Positions 50,230 through 60,876 of a stretch of DNA of 64,000 bases are shown here, one piece after another. Origin of the DNA: Gracilariopsis chorda (lineage: Eukaryota > Rhodophyta > Florideophyceae > Gracilariales > Gracilariaceae). Each line of letters begins with the position of its first letter. Position 1 is the stretch's first letter. The DNA lies in assembly GCA_003194525.1 (NCBI GenBank), contig NBIV01000082.1, positions 124,001 through 188,000 of the forward strand, read 5' to 3'. Under the pieces are notes generated by a model. That model did not search any database, had not been told where the DNA came from, and worked only from the letters and a program-made list of their open reading frames with translations. Both the position numbers and the translations under genes were made by a program.

Positions 50230-52378
50230 TTAAATCTGCATCAACGGTCCAGTGTTCAGAAAGATTTTGTCTAAGTACAGAAGTTGCTTCGTGTTCTCAG
50301 CCCAGGTCAACTTCCTGAGCTTCCACTCGTTGACGCTGAGATCTGAACCTACTTTTTTTTTGAGTTTCTTGCCTCCAGAAACGGGCCGATGTCAAACTGT
50401 TCGTGATGATCACCATACGGGGAAAGAAGAGGGAAAGTGCCCTTCTCTGCCAGTTTGGATGCCGGATTTAGAATTTGGTACCGCACTTGCGCATTTTTTG
50501 GGGCATTCGCAGTCCCGCCTGCTCCAGCAGCAGCAGCAGCAGTCATCAATGCAGCGTGCTCTTCTGTTAAGGTTCCTTCTACCATGCGCGGTACTTGAGA
50601 CTCCACTTGGTACAGGCCAGGCGGATCAACCACGAGCGTTCTCATCATGCTTAGCCCCGCACCAGGAACATCTTCAGGGAGAGGCCAGCACCTGCATGAA
50701 GAGCACTAACTGTGGCACTTCGGGTTCCTTTGTATCCTCGTCCGACTAATCCTTGTTACGCTGCTTGCACGCTGATATCCACGGCGATTTCCGCATTTTG
50801 TGGTTGTAGTTGCGTGCTAAGCATGGATCAGTACCACTCGCGCACCACTTCTGGCCTGGACTGGATCACATCCTACAACTTGAGCACGATGGTTCGTACG
50901 TTGATGTCTTGAATGAACGCACGCAAATTGGCACGCGCATAGTGAGATGGACCCAAGGAACGCGGAACAGTACCCCACAGAAAGCGTTAGCGCGTGTTGT
51001 TCTGGTTCTGGGTGGGTAGAGCGAGAGCTTCGTTGCCCTCAAGTCTGAGAAAGGAAAGACCGCCTCCTGTCACATACGACATGTCCATAAACGCTTGATT
51101 CGTTGCGAAGAGTGTATTCAATTTGAGGAAATGGCTGTGAAAAGCTCTCAGGCTATGAAGACTGCGAACCAATTCGTTTCTATGCCTTCTGCGCAACATG
51201 ACGCCCCATCCTGATATTCTCCTCATTCCACAGCACACTCCGGTGGTCTCTTTGACAAGCCAACAACAATCGCAATGCTTGCAGCTATGAATTTTCAATG
51301 TCCAGTCCGGGTGCGGGCAGGAGGAGAGCGTGTGTGAGGGCTCGCCGCTTCTTCTTCATCGCTTTTGACCCGCAGTGGGAAGCGTCTCAAACTCCATCAC
51401 GCTTGCACGGACGGCCGAATCATTCCTTGTCTGACCAGCCACGGGATCACACGCATATTACACGCGATAGAGTCCTCGATCAGGACGTCTAGCAGACTGC
51501 ATAACAGTTGTATCAAGCTGTTGCTGTGGCTGCTGCTGCGGCTGGGGTGAGGGAGCTGTTGTGATCTCATCCTCTTCCACTTCCATGGCAGCAGTCATCT
51601 GATCTTGTTCTTCAACTTGCATTAGAGCAGGCTGCTGTGGTGGGTGTGAGGGAGCAGGAGTAATACCATTTTCTTCCAGTTCCATGGGATCTGTCATCTG
51701 TTCTGCAGGCATCTGTGGGAGAGGGGGAGGAATCGGAGGCGGAGGAATGTGACTCCGAAGGTGTCTCACGAATTTTAAAAATACAGTTATTTGGCAAGAA
51801 GTTGGTAGCCCTGTGGGAATGGACCCACTTGTCCCCGCTACGTATGTAGCTGCAGGAGTAGTTTCGTCTTCTTCCACGGCTGGCACAACGGGGCCTTGCA
51901 CGTGCGCTCCGCTATCATTTACTTTCATTTCATCTGGAGAAGGAGGAACTGGTATTCATTGCGGTCGTCGAGCTTCTGGCTGTGCTCCACCGCTATTGAC
52001 ACGAGGACCTACAGCGTTTTGCCTTTCCCTGCCTGAGTTCACTCTAGCCCCTCCAGAATTGGCTCTGGCACCACCAGAACTGGTTCTGGTCACTCCAGAA
52101 TTGGGTCTGGCTCCTCCATAACTCGCTCTGGTCGCTCCCGAATTTGCTCTGGCGCCTCCAGCGTTTGCTCTAGCACCTCCAGCGTTCTGTCTGGCGCCTC
52201 CAGAATTCTCTCTGGCACCTCTAGCATTGGCTCTATCACCCCCGGTATTGGCTTTGGCGCCTCGGGTACTGGCTCTTGTACCCCCATAATTCGCTCGTGC
52301 GCCTCCAGAATTCGCTTGAGCACCTCCAGAAATCGGTCTGGCCCCACAAAAGTTCAAAAGTAGACCTTCTCGTGCCAT
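50230..52378 (-). pseudogene. Decayed multi-part gene with heptad-repeat N-terminus, convergent to the MULE transposase
   Basis: Coding-like blocks run down the minus strand. ATG 52,378 starts 140 codons (to 51,956) with about 17 heptads of the (A/G)RANSGG type. A single TGA (51,958-51,956) is followed in the same frame by 51,928-51,458, rich in Pro, Gln and acidic pairs (IPPPPIPPPLPQMP, PQPQQQPQQQ). Helical text follows near 51,190-51,000 (RSLHSLRAFHSHFLKLNTLF), then about 50,950-50,740 (FIQDINVRTIVLKL), and last 50,690-50,349 (QVRYQILNPASKLAEKG), with a tail near 50,340-50,230 in another frame beyond a run of nine A. Several stops and frame shifts separate the blocks. No family is recognised. 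Its position and orientation match the second gene of two-gene MULEs. Confidence 0.5.
51989..52345 (-). repeat. 21-bp minisatellite encoding heptapeptide repeats
   Basis: About 17 tandem units of 21 bp, imperfect, all in frame on the minus strand, encoding variants of ARANSGG (TRASYGG, ARPNSGV, ARVNSGR). Changes are scattered but the frame and the Gly/Arg positions are kept, which suggests past coding constraint. A Gly/Arg/Asn-rich tract of this kind could bind nucleic acid. Confidence 0.85.
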
Positions 52379-52405
52379 AGTAATTTGAAACGTAAGAAAC
52401 AACAA

Positions 52406-53119
52406 TTCTATTTCTCTAACCCCCTAACACATTTGCCAGAGTTCCAGAATATTTTTCCAAAATAAAAACGTTGAAATTGAAAAACTGGTTACATTTTGTT
52501 GCTTTACACCCACTGGGCCTAGTCGCATGAGCAATTAAAAAAAGTTCTGCAAGACTTATATTTACCCGATGCAGTCGTGCACAGCACAGGGACTCTCCAC
52601 ACACTCCTGTTGGATTATGACCGGCGGAGTGTGCCCAGCTGGTTTTCAAGCCTTTTGATATTTAACCCGCGTCTGGTTGTAAGGATTGGTATGCCTGTAC
52701 TCAAAGACCGAAGTGTGTTTTCCAGTTCCAAGATGTACGACACGGTGGCTGCCCCGGACCTTGCAAAGAAAGCAGGTATTGGGTCCAGAAATCTTCAGAC
52801 TTCCTGGATCGCCGTCAAAGAACCAGTATACCACAGAGGAGCACCTGAACTTTCCCAGATCCGTGGTACTAGGTGGGTTAAGCTTGTGGCGACCTGGAAA
52901 CGAGCTCGGCCTTGCCTAGGTCCCAGGCTAGCAATAGTGCCCAAAGTAGCAAAAGGGTACGACACTGCGCTATTGGCCAAGCCTGAATGGGATGTAAATT
53001 AGTGGTGAGGGTCAGCCAGGAAGATGATTTTTGCACTGCGCCAGTGCATTATATATGCTCTGTGCATTTTGCTGCACTGGCGCATTTCAGAAAGCAAGCC
53101 ACATATCGCGCGAGCGAGC
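52406..53119. other. Gene-poor stretch inside the MULE
   Basis: A plus-strand frame (52,577-53,002, GTG first) and minus-strand frames overlap with no convincing start or domain. The first ~100 bp are the presumed promoter side of the minus-strand heptad-repeat gene. Confidence 0.3.
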
Positions 53120-53232
53120 TACTGCTGAGTGGCTGTCACTGCAGTCATTCACTGTAGTGCCAGCTACTGAGCAGCAGCAGCAGTCAACATACAACGGCAG
53201 GCAATTAGCTTTGAGCTTTGCTGCTGCTGCTG
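53120..53232 (+). repeat. Dispersed repeat family R1, copy 3
   Basis: Starts CTACTGCTGAGTGGCTG and ends TTTGCTGCTGCTGCTG. Shares GTCAACATNCAACNGCAG with copy 2 at 4,906-5,050. It directly adjoins the left end of the copia fossil. Confidence 0.55.
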
Positions 53233-53246
53233 ATGCCGCCAAACAG

Positions 53247-53326
53247 CATTACAGTGGAGATTAGATATATAGTGCAAGGCAGCAGCAGAACGAAGTAAAA
53301 GAAAGAGGTAGGACCTTTTAATCACA
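53247..53326 (+). repeat. Copia fossil left terminal repeat
   Basis: Matches 57,807-57,886 over about 80 bp by eye at roughly 85%; ends ...TCACA. Confidence 0.65.
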
Positions 53327-56300
53327 GGTTATGGGGCTCACGCAACGATCTCCAACGTCGTAGCCCCTACCTCCATCCCCCTCCATCTTCTTACCCAACA
53401 AATACAACACAATAGGCCATCAATGCCAAGCCCGTCGCCAAGGACGGGCACTACGCCAAAATCCGCACATTCTACAACTTTACACAAACGCCATCCAAAC
53501 CGCCAAAGACACACATCATCCCAAAGACACTACTCAATATCGTGAACTCAATACTCCACACAGTCGTACTTTCACACCTCACCAAGCCAACAGCCACACT
53601 CTCACTCCCTTTTCGAACATACCACTAACAATAGAAAGCGACAAACTCCACCGCATACCCGAACTTGACGTATCCAACTATGCAAAATGGTACTTAGACC
53701 TCCATACATATGCAGCCACCATCCAGGCCACCGAGCATCTGGACCAAAACTCACCAGCACCCATCGAACCTCAAACTCTCCAGATGTACTACGGCAAGAA
53801 AAATAGACTCCTTGCGGCAGCTCTCAGCAGCGTTTCTTCCAAGATACTAGGACTGCTCATCGTCTCAGGTAGTAGAAAAGATAATGAGCCACATCACACA
53901 ATCTTCTAAAGAAGGTCATCAGTATCTCAAAAAGGAAGCCAAAAGTATCACCTTTAAAGACGACCCCACTAATGACGAATACATTGAGCAGGACACTGAT
54001 GTCCGTCAGAAAATGATAGCCGCACAATACCCTAAAATTTCCGAAGAAAGCACAACAGTCGACTTATTCATCGCCGGTCATCGTAACAACACCAACATCA
54101 CCACCATTCTAGGACCCATTTTGGCCAGCAAGCCCACATCTATCAAGATATTTAAACGCAAATTCAAGGAACTCTACAACCTTTACCAGCCACTCCTTAC
54201 AGTCACTTGTACAACAACCGGGAGCTCGAGATTCACCAGGGACTACGGCACAGCAGCCAGACCATACAACCTCAATCACCGTCAGTACCGTCGTATCTAT
54301 TACCCACAGCCAAGAATACCGGCACAGCAATTATGCCAATCTCACCTGGCCTTCAGGAGACCATGGAACCACACTGATGCCCAATTTCGTGATCCTCGTC
54401 ATCCAAAATTCCGCCAAATGAAACCGCAAGCCATGCTCACCCAGGCCGTCTCGACATTCTCACCATATCCGTACCATGTTCTCCCTCAACCCCAGCATCT
54501 ATGGTTGCAGTATCCACCACCACAGACCAAAGCAGACGTACTATCCGACATTCATACTGAGGTCAACGGTAAGTTCATACTGGACAACGGAGCACACTCA
54601 ACTCACCTCAAAACACTCACATCCACAATGACACAACTCACACAAACTTTGCTAACGCACACCTCTCCCAACCAGAAGACCCCCTGCAGCCACCATGGAA
54701 TGCTCCAAATTCGTCTACATCGGAGCAAGAACCCCATTAACACGTACGCAATGGTTAACCGACATCTAAGGCATAAATTGCTCTCGGTTCATGACCTGGC
54801 AAACCGATATGACCTGGTCTACTTCACACCCCACTACGGATACATAGTGCACACTCACAGTATGCCACACAAACTTTTAGCACGAGCAAATTGGAAAAAC
54901 TGACAAGATGAACTGTCCGGAACCATACCAGATAAAACACGAGCATACAACTCCAGACACATACACTATAAACGACCGAAAAGTTTCAAGACAACACCCA
55001 CAGTCCGCCCTTCTCTGCACCCTCCAAGCACCACCAAAAAGACAGCACTTCCGCCTCCAGTCACCACCCCTCAGTTCAACAACCCACACCAGACTACCCG
55101 CAACACCCAATCTCTGCAGCAACTCACACACCCAGACCGACACATTTCCACCAATACCCTCCAGATCCAAGCACACAACTGGCACCTGAGTTTAAATCAT
55201 GCATATCCACGCAAACGTAAACCCACAGCTTGGCAGCGCCTCATCCCCACCATGCCAACGTCTCTACCGTACGACTCGACCATCACGTGCAATGCCTGCA
55301 AACATGCCCAAGTACACCCATCACCACACAAAAGAACGCAACATCCATATCCCCCAGGAGCATACGGAAGCTCGGATACATGCGGCCCCATCAAGCCCAA
55401 ATCTCGATACGGAAACAATCACATCCTCATAATCATATGCGCTGCTATTCGCTTCGTCCTCGCGCACTTTATACGTAATCGCAAGGATATCCCTCAATAC
55501 ATCGACAAAACACTCCAACATATTCTCCAACGTATGAAACTTACACTTACAGATCTCAGAAGTGACAAAGCCAAAGATGTACATCGTCCAACATGCAAGC
55601 CATATTTGCAAAGCACCAAGTAACTCATCATCTTTGACCCTCGCATCAACCCCAATAGAACTCAATCGCCGAGGGAATTAACCGCACTATTATGAACACC
55701 GTCCGAGCTAACCTAGACACAAGTAGACTAGATGATTCTTATTGGGAGGATGCCACTCGTGATGGCATCTTCAATATAACCTCTTACATCACTCCGCGAT
55801 AAACACCTCTCTATATCACAAATGGCACAACCAACAACCCAAAATCAAATGGCTATAAACTTTTGGCCAACTAGGCATTTTTCCAATATACGCTCCCAAA
55901 TCGAAACTGCAACCACGAGCCAATCCCGCCCGATACATGTACGCAGAAAGCCTTTCTCACATTATGGTACTCAACCTGAGGACATCTCAGTATCAAAATA
56001 TACGAGGCCAAGTCTTCACACCCTACCACAAACACAAGGATCCCACATCCATCACTACACAAGCCTTTCACACCGCGATATACTGTGACAAAGATGTTCC
56101 CACAACAATTGCCATGCACACCCCACCTCCAGCTACGTTGGCACAAATGCGTAAATACCCCAATGCCACTCACTGCCAACATGCACACGATACCAAGCTC
56201 CATAATATTGACAAGTACCGATGCATACAATGGCTCCCACCTGACTTCCGTCCAGCAAACCACATGATCATTCCACTCATGATGCTTTACCGCTACAAAA

Positions 56301-57806
56301 GGGCAACCAATGGAAACGTCACACAACGGAAAGCGCGTTGTAACTTCAAAGGGGACCTCATGCAACCTGGTCTTCATTTCGACCCCAAACACATCACCAA
56401 TTACACGGCAGACCGCACCACACAAAGGCTACTCTTTGCCCTTCATGCCAAACACCAAATGTCACTAGAACATTTTGACCTACCTTCCGCATATCTCCAT
56501 GAAAAGTATGACCTGCATCAACCCGTGTATGTTCAGCAAATGCCACTATTCGACGGCACTGTGAAACACAACAGCACTTACGGTGAACTCAAGGGTAAAC
56601 TTTACGGTTCACCACCTGCGGCATACTATTAAAACAGAGGACTCAAACCCTTTCTATTCACACACAAATTCTTTGCATCCGATCATGATCTATGCCTTTA
56701 CGTGAAGGAAACATCGGCTGGCATCATACTAGTCAGCAACACAATCGATGATTTTCTAGTGTTGGCCTCAACAACAAACCTCATGGACCAACTATACACA
56801 GCCATGAAAGCCAAGTACAAAGTCAAGCGATTCAGAAAACCCAAACGCTTTCGGAATTGGACCATCACCTACATCCTCACCGGCAGCGTCCAAATCTTGC
56901 AACCCGACACAATAGCGGCCATACTGAAACAAACAGGTATGACGGACTGCAACCGCACTCTATCCACATATGCACACACCACAACGCTGGTTCAGAAACA
57001 GAGTACAACGCCACTCCCACCGTCACAAGCTACAGCCTTCAGCCAAATTCTTATTGAAATAAGGTACATTAGGGATTGTACCAGGCCCGATATCACATAT
57101 GCCACCAATCGATTAGCGCAACACATGAAACAGCCACAATCTCATCACTAGCATGCTCTCAAGACCCTGCTACGCTATCTCAAAGGTATCCCAAAGCACG
57201 GAATCCGATACACAGCCCCACGCACGCGATAAGACTACTAGAAATCTGACCTTCTTACATACAGTGATGCAGACTACGCCAATGTAAAAGACCGAAAGTC
57301 CATCTCTGGTAATGCCCACTGCATCGGACAGGCACTGATCTCTTGTTGCTCCAAAAAGCAAAGCATAGTCGCGCTTTCAACAACCTAAGCGGAGTACATC
57401 ACCGCTACTTTCGCTACTCAAAAAACGCAGTGGCTACACAGACTCCTCCAGACGATCAACATCCGCGACAAAATCCCGACACCACACTACATAGACAGTC
57501 CGTCAGCGGTCCTCATAGCGGAAAATCAAGCCCCCACCAAACGCAGAAAATACTTGAAATTACGGCATCATTATCTTCATCACTACATCACAGACAAGAA
57601 CATCCAACTGCATCGCATAGCAACGAAAAACATGCTCGCAGACATTCTCACAAAACCCCTTCATCGGGATCGATTTCGCCAACTTTGCCACCGTCTTCAA
57701 GTTAAACCCTTTCCGCACAGCAAGCAGCGCAATGCAGCAACCAGAGACTATCAAACAGCAGACGCATGAAAGTAGCTGCATTGTGCCTTTTCAATTCCAA
57801 AAATTA

Positions 57807-57886
57807 TTACAGTAGAGTTTATATATATAATCCAAGGCAGAAGCAGAACGAAGTAAAAGAAAGAGGTAGGACCCTTTACTCGCAGA
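57807..57886 (+). repeat. Copia fossil right terminal repeat
   Basis: Pairs with 53,247-53,326; ends ...CTCGCA, followed by GATGC. Confidence 0.65.
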
Positions 57887-58119
57887 TGCTGCTACTGTCA
57901 CTGCTGGTGGTTGTGGGAGTGGTGTTGAATGTTTTGAATGGAAGGCAGGCGTTGTGCCAAGAGAGGTTTTGGAACGCGCTGAAAAGGCATGAGCGAGTGT
58001 TTATTGGCGCAACGCCTCCGTTCAATCAACAACTACGGCTGCATCCACTTTTAAATCCATATACGGAGGGTGTTGGGATTTGTAGCCAAAGGAGGAAGTG
58101 GTTGTGCTTGGACTGTTGA
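57887..58119 (+). pseudogene. Short frame between copia fossil and MULE right end
   Basis: From ATG 57,886 the frame encodes a hydrophobic N-terminal segment (MLLLSLLVVVGVVLNVL), then an Arg-rich part (RQALCQERFWNALKRHERVF), stopping at 58,117. This order resembles the N-terminus of some algal transposase families, but no domain can be named. It may be a remnant of MULE cargo. Confidence 0.25.
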
Positions 58120-58190
58120 AGACCATTGACAGAGCAGGCTTGATGTTCAAAGCTTCATTGGGCTTCAGTCTTGTAGCGGTGAGGGAAAGG

Positions 58191-58453
58191 ACCTCCGGAT
58201 TTCAAACTTGGCGCCAAATGCGCTTTGCATTGACTGCTTTCTGAGCACACTTGGCGAGCGCCGAAGGGGTGGAGGGCGTTACGAGATTTTCCTCGCAGCA
58301 TTGATTTGAGGAGAGGCGAAATGGAGGGATGGTATTGGTTGGCGCCGAACCTGCCTAAACGAGGCCATTTAAGCAGGTACTGGAGTTTTGACTCGGCTCT
58401 GTGACTCGCTGTTTCTGCTACCCCATCTACGTTGGGTAGATTCGCCCTTTGCC
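58191..58453 (-). repeat. MULE right terminal inverted repeat
   Basis: An uninterrupted 263-bp end, inverted match to 44,291-44,409 plus 45,434-45,579. It ends GATTCGCCCTTTGCC. Confidence 0.92.
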
Positions 58454-58462
58454 CAACGGCAC
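58454..58462 (+). repeat. 9-bp target duplication (right) of the MULE
   Basis: CAACGGCAC, identical to 44,282-44,290. It lies 260 bp upstream of the SDHAF4 start codon. Confidence 0.92.
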
Positions 58463-58722
58463 CGGTACCCTTGTATCTTGTTGTGATAGACAGACACTCC
58501 GCACATCATGATGAACTCCTCTACATTTCTTCGACGAAGCCCATGCCACAACTGTACCCTGTAGCTATAGCTATAGTTGTCCAGCCTTAAAAAAAGGAAC
58601 CTGTGTCTGCGTGCAGATATATTGTACCATCGACGACTGCAAAGCTGGAACCTTTGTGTCACCTCTTCTCTTGGAAGTTAGTCTCCGATTTTGATCTGCG
58701 TTGTACTGGATTGTGTCCGGAG

Positions 58723-59079
58723 ATGAGTGTAATTCGGCTTTCAGTTAGAACGATGCGCCACCTTCGAGGCAGAACTAGTGAAACTCGAAGACCGATGTCA
58801 TCTTCTCCGTTCAGCTCCAACGCCAATACGGGGACCAAAAGCAGTACACATGATGGTGCTCAGTCACCAAACGACAATAACGGGAATTCTAGCGAGATGA
58901 TACCTGGCAGGAAGCTCGGTGACGACGCGGGTAGTTTAGAAGAGAGCACCGGTGAAGCCGAAAAAGTGGATATGTGGAACAATGACGCGCCGAACGGACC
59001 CGAGTGGGGAGGACCTCGCGGTTATGAACCAACTCGCCATGGAGACTGGGCAAAAGGTGGTCGCGTGAGCGATTTCTGA
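58723..59079 (+). CDS. SDHAF4: Succinate dehydrogenase assembly factor 4 (SDHAF4/Sdh8, DUF1674), 118 aa
   Basis: Assembly factor that binds the flavinylated SDHA subunit of mitochondrial complex II and protects it until it joins SDHB. The diagnostic C-terminal block is complete (residues 91-118: NGPEWGGPRGYEPTRHGDW, then KGGRVSDF at the very end), including the family's terminal SDF. The first 25 residues (MSVIRLSVRTMRHLRGRTSE) are Arg/Ser-rich without acidic residues until E20, as in a mitochondrial presequence. A Ser/Asn-rich low-complexity linker follows. I start at ATG 58,723; the frame is open 40 codons upstream but begins there with GTG and lacks targeting character. Single exon, convergent with CCT1 with 162 bp between stops. 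The right end of the MULE sits 270 bp upstream, close to the promoter. Confidence 0.92.
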   Translation: MSVIRLSVRTMRHLRGRTSETRRPMSSSPFSSNANTGTKSSTHDGAQSPNDNNGNSSEMIPGRKLGDDAGSLEESTGEAEKVDMWNNDAPNGPEWGGPRGYEPTRHGDWAKGGRVSDF

Positions 59080-59241
59080 TCCTCTGGATGCACCATAAGA
59101 ATCCTTACTATGATATATGTTTTGCTGTCTTTCTCCTGCCCTTGAAGTCAGTGCATGGAGGTCTTATTATGGCACTAGCACACCGATTCTTTACCCTTGA
59201 AGGTCAACAGATCTCAATTTACTAGAATACAAGTGGTAGTA

Positions 59242-60876
59242 CTAGTACGGTACAGACCCATCATCCTCCTTCTTGTCAATCTTAATCAAATCATCAATGC
59301 GAATGATGGTTAAGGCTGCTTCGGTTGCAAACTGGATAATCTTTTTCTTGCTAATGGTTGGTTCAATGACACCTTCGGCCAGATTATCTCGAAGAGCTCC
59401 AACGTCTAGATCAAGGCCAAATGAAGAAAGCTTAGACTTTGAGTCATCATTTTGAGCGGCGTGATGGACTGCCTTGAGTTTTGCCACCAAGTCCGTAGAA
59501 TCATGTGCTGCGTTCATTGCCAGTGTCTTGGGAATCACTAGAAGGGCCTCCGCGAATTCGGCGATTGCGAGCTGCTCACGCGACCCAATCATTGTGGCAA
59601 AGTTCTCAAGGTGAATGGAAAGCGCTGCTTCTGCGGCCCCACCGCCTACAACTACAGAATTTGATTCCAAGGTCCGTTTAACCACGCATACGGCGTCGTG
59701 GAAAGAACGAGACATCTCATCACACATATATTCATTAGGCCCGCGCAATAAAACGGAGCAAGCCGCCGTGGATTTGCAGTTTTTCATGATCAGAATGTCG
59801 TCATCTCGAATTCGCTCTTCGTACACTTCGTCTGCGTAACCAAGAAGTGAATTATCAAAAGATTCTTCTCCTCCAAGATCTGCCATCGACACTTGCACTG
59901 TTGCCCCAGTGGCTTTGGCAATTCTCTCTATGTCTCTCTCTGAAACACGCCGCACCGCAATCGCACCAGCCTCCACGAAATACTTCAGAGCTGCGTCATC
60001 GATTCCTTTTGTGGTCAAAACAACGTTAGCCCCAGCTTTTAGGACGGCGCTTATGCGATCTCTGGTAATATCGAGCTCCTTCTCCTGCGCCTTATTCAGC
60101 TCCTCTGGATTCTCAATCAGAACCGATACACCCATCTTCATTTTTGTCCTTCTCAGGTCCACATCCAAACATGCAATCTTTGCGGGGGCCACTCTCCTCG
60201 GCATCAACTGACTTGATCTTGTCATGTTAAGCGCATAGCCTGGAAGCAATTCACTCTCCTTTGCGCTCTTTCCTTGAGCTTTGAGTACATGTATGGCTTC
60301 AATAGGATACTTGTATTTGCCGCTGGAAGTGGGAGTTTTGACCGCCATAACAGCATCAACGGCCATAGTGGCGAACTTCACACTCTCTGCGCTTCCCAAA
60401 ATCTTACTGGAAAGACTAGTTCTTGCCGCGTTAATAAGTGTCTCACGTCCAAGTTTATCGACCGGCTTTGCCAGTTTATCACGTAGATACTTACAACCCT
60501 CACGCATGGCGAGGCGATACCCAGTAATGATGTTGGTTGGATGGATACGAGATCTTACAAGTTCGTTGGCTCTTCGAAGCAACTCAGCGGCTAAGATGAC
60601 GACCGATGTGGTACCATCACCTACCTCCTCATCTTGTTGAGCAGCTAATTCTGTCAGGACCTTCGCGGCAGGATGTTCAACTTCGAGCAAACGCAGTATG
60701 GTAGCTCCATCGTTTGTGACCGTGACATCTCCAACTTCGTCGACTAGCATCTTGTCAAGTCCAACAGGACCCAACGAACTTTTGACAATATTCGCAACAG
60801 CGACGCAAGCTGTAACATTTCCGGTGCGGACGTCCTGTCCAGACTCTCGTTGTCCCTTAATCACCAAACTGGACAT
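59242..60876 (-). CDS. CCT1: Chaperonin CCT subunit alpha (TCP-1 alpha), 544 aa
   Basis: One of eight subunits of the cytosolic group II chaperonin that folds actin, tubulin and other proteins using ATP. ATG 60,876, single exon, normal length. Hallmarks are VKSSLGPVGLDKML (31-44), NDGATIL (55-61), the ATP-hydrolysis loop EVGDGTTSV (84-92), a VVVGGGAAEAALS segment near residue 405, and a C-terminal IRIDDLIKIDK. The N-terminal text (SGQDVRTGNV, SLGPVGLDKMLVDEVGDVT, LLEVEHPAAKVL) matches the alpha subunit better than the other seven. It shares a 928-bp divergent upstream region with the elongase gene and is convergent with SDHAF4. No break or missing residue is seen. Confidence 0.95.
   Translation of the reverse strand: MSSLVIKGQRESGQDVRTGNVTACVAVANIVKSSLGPVGLDKMLVDEVGDVTVTNDGATILRLLEVEHPAAKVLTELAAQQDEEVGDGTTSVVILAAELLRRANELVRSRIHPTNIITGYRLAMREGCKYLRDKLAKPVDKLGRETLINAARTSLSSKILGSAESVKFATMAVDAVMAVKTPTSSGKYKYPIEAIHVLKAQGKSAKESELLPGYALNMTRSSQLMPRRVAPAKIACLDVDLRRTKMKMGVSVLIENPEELNKAQEKELDITRDRISAVLKAGANVVLTTKGIDDAALKYFVEAGAIAVRRVSERDIERIAKATGATVQVSMADLGGEESFDNSLLGYADEVYEERIRDDDILIMKNCKSTAACSVLLRGPNEYMCDEMSRSFHDAVCVVKRTLESNSVVVGGGAAEAALSIHLENFATMIGSREQLAIAEFAEALLVIPKTLAMNAAHDSTDLVAKLKAVHHAAQNDDSKSKLSSFGLDLDVGALRDNLAEGVIEPTISKKKIIQFATEAALTIIRIDDLIKIDKKEDDGSVPY

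Larger units (their letters stand above)
53237..57886 (+). mobile_element. Ty1/copia retrotransposon fossil
   Basis: About 4.65 kb on the plus strand inside the MULE, bounded by short direct repeats of about 80-90 bp (53,247-53,326 and 57,807-57,886, sharing GCAGAACGAAGTAAAAGAA and AGAGGTAGGACC). GATGC occurs just outside both edges (53,232-53,236 and 57,887-57,891) and may be the target duplication. Parts in order are gag-like (about 53.6-54.9 kb), an eroded protease/integrase zone (54.9-55.9 kb), copia-type reverse transcriptase (55.9-57.1 kb, with RKARCNFKGDLMQPG and LEHFDLPSAYLHEK), and RNase H (57.2-57.7 kb). It is broken in several places. The terminal repeats are unusually short for LTRs and may be eroded. 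Confidence 0.8.
44291..58453 (+). mobile_element. 14.2 kb Mutator-like element (MULE) with nested insertions
   Basis: The inverted ends start GGCAAAGGGCGAATC at the left and end GATTCGCCCTTTGCC at the right, immediately inside a perfect 9-bp duplication CAACGGCAC. Inverted similarity extends about 263 bp on the right (58,191-58,453). On the left it is split by a ~1 kb insertion (44,291-44,409 and 45,434-45,579). The interior holds a zinc-finger remnant and transposase core on the plus strand (48.1-49.9 kb), a decayed convergent gene on the minus strand (50.2-52.4 kb), and a copia fossil (53.2-57.9 kb). Two convergent genes recall MuDR (mudrA/mudrB). The coding regions are broken, so this copy is not autonomous. 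Confidence 0.92.

Noticed and set aside
50527-50548. CAGCAGCAGCAG run as a polyglutamine gene on the plus strand
   Set aside because: On the minus strand it encodes a short Ala run within coding-like sequence; the plus-strand frame has no other support.
52577-53002. Plus-strand 141-codon frame as a gene
   Set aside because: It begins with GTG, contains no known motif, and minus-strand frames overlap it with equal coding character; not supportable.
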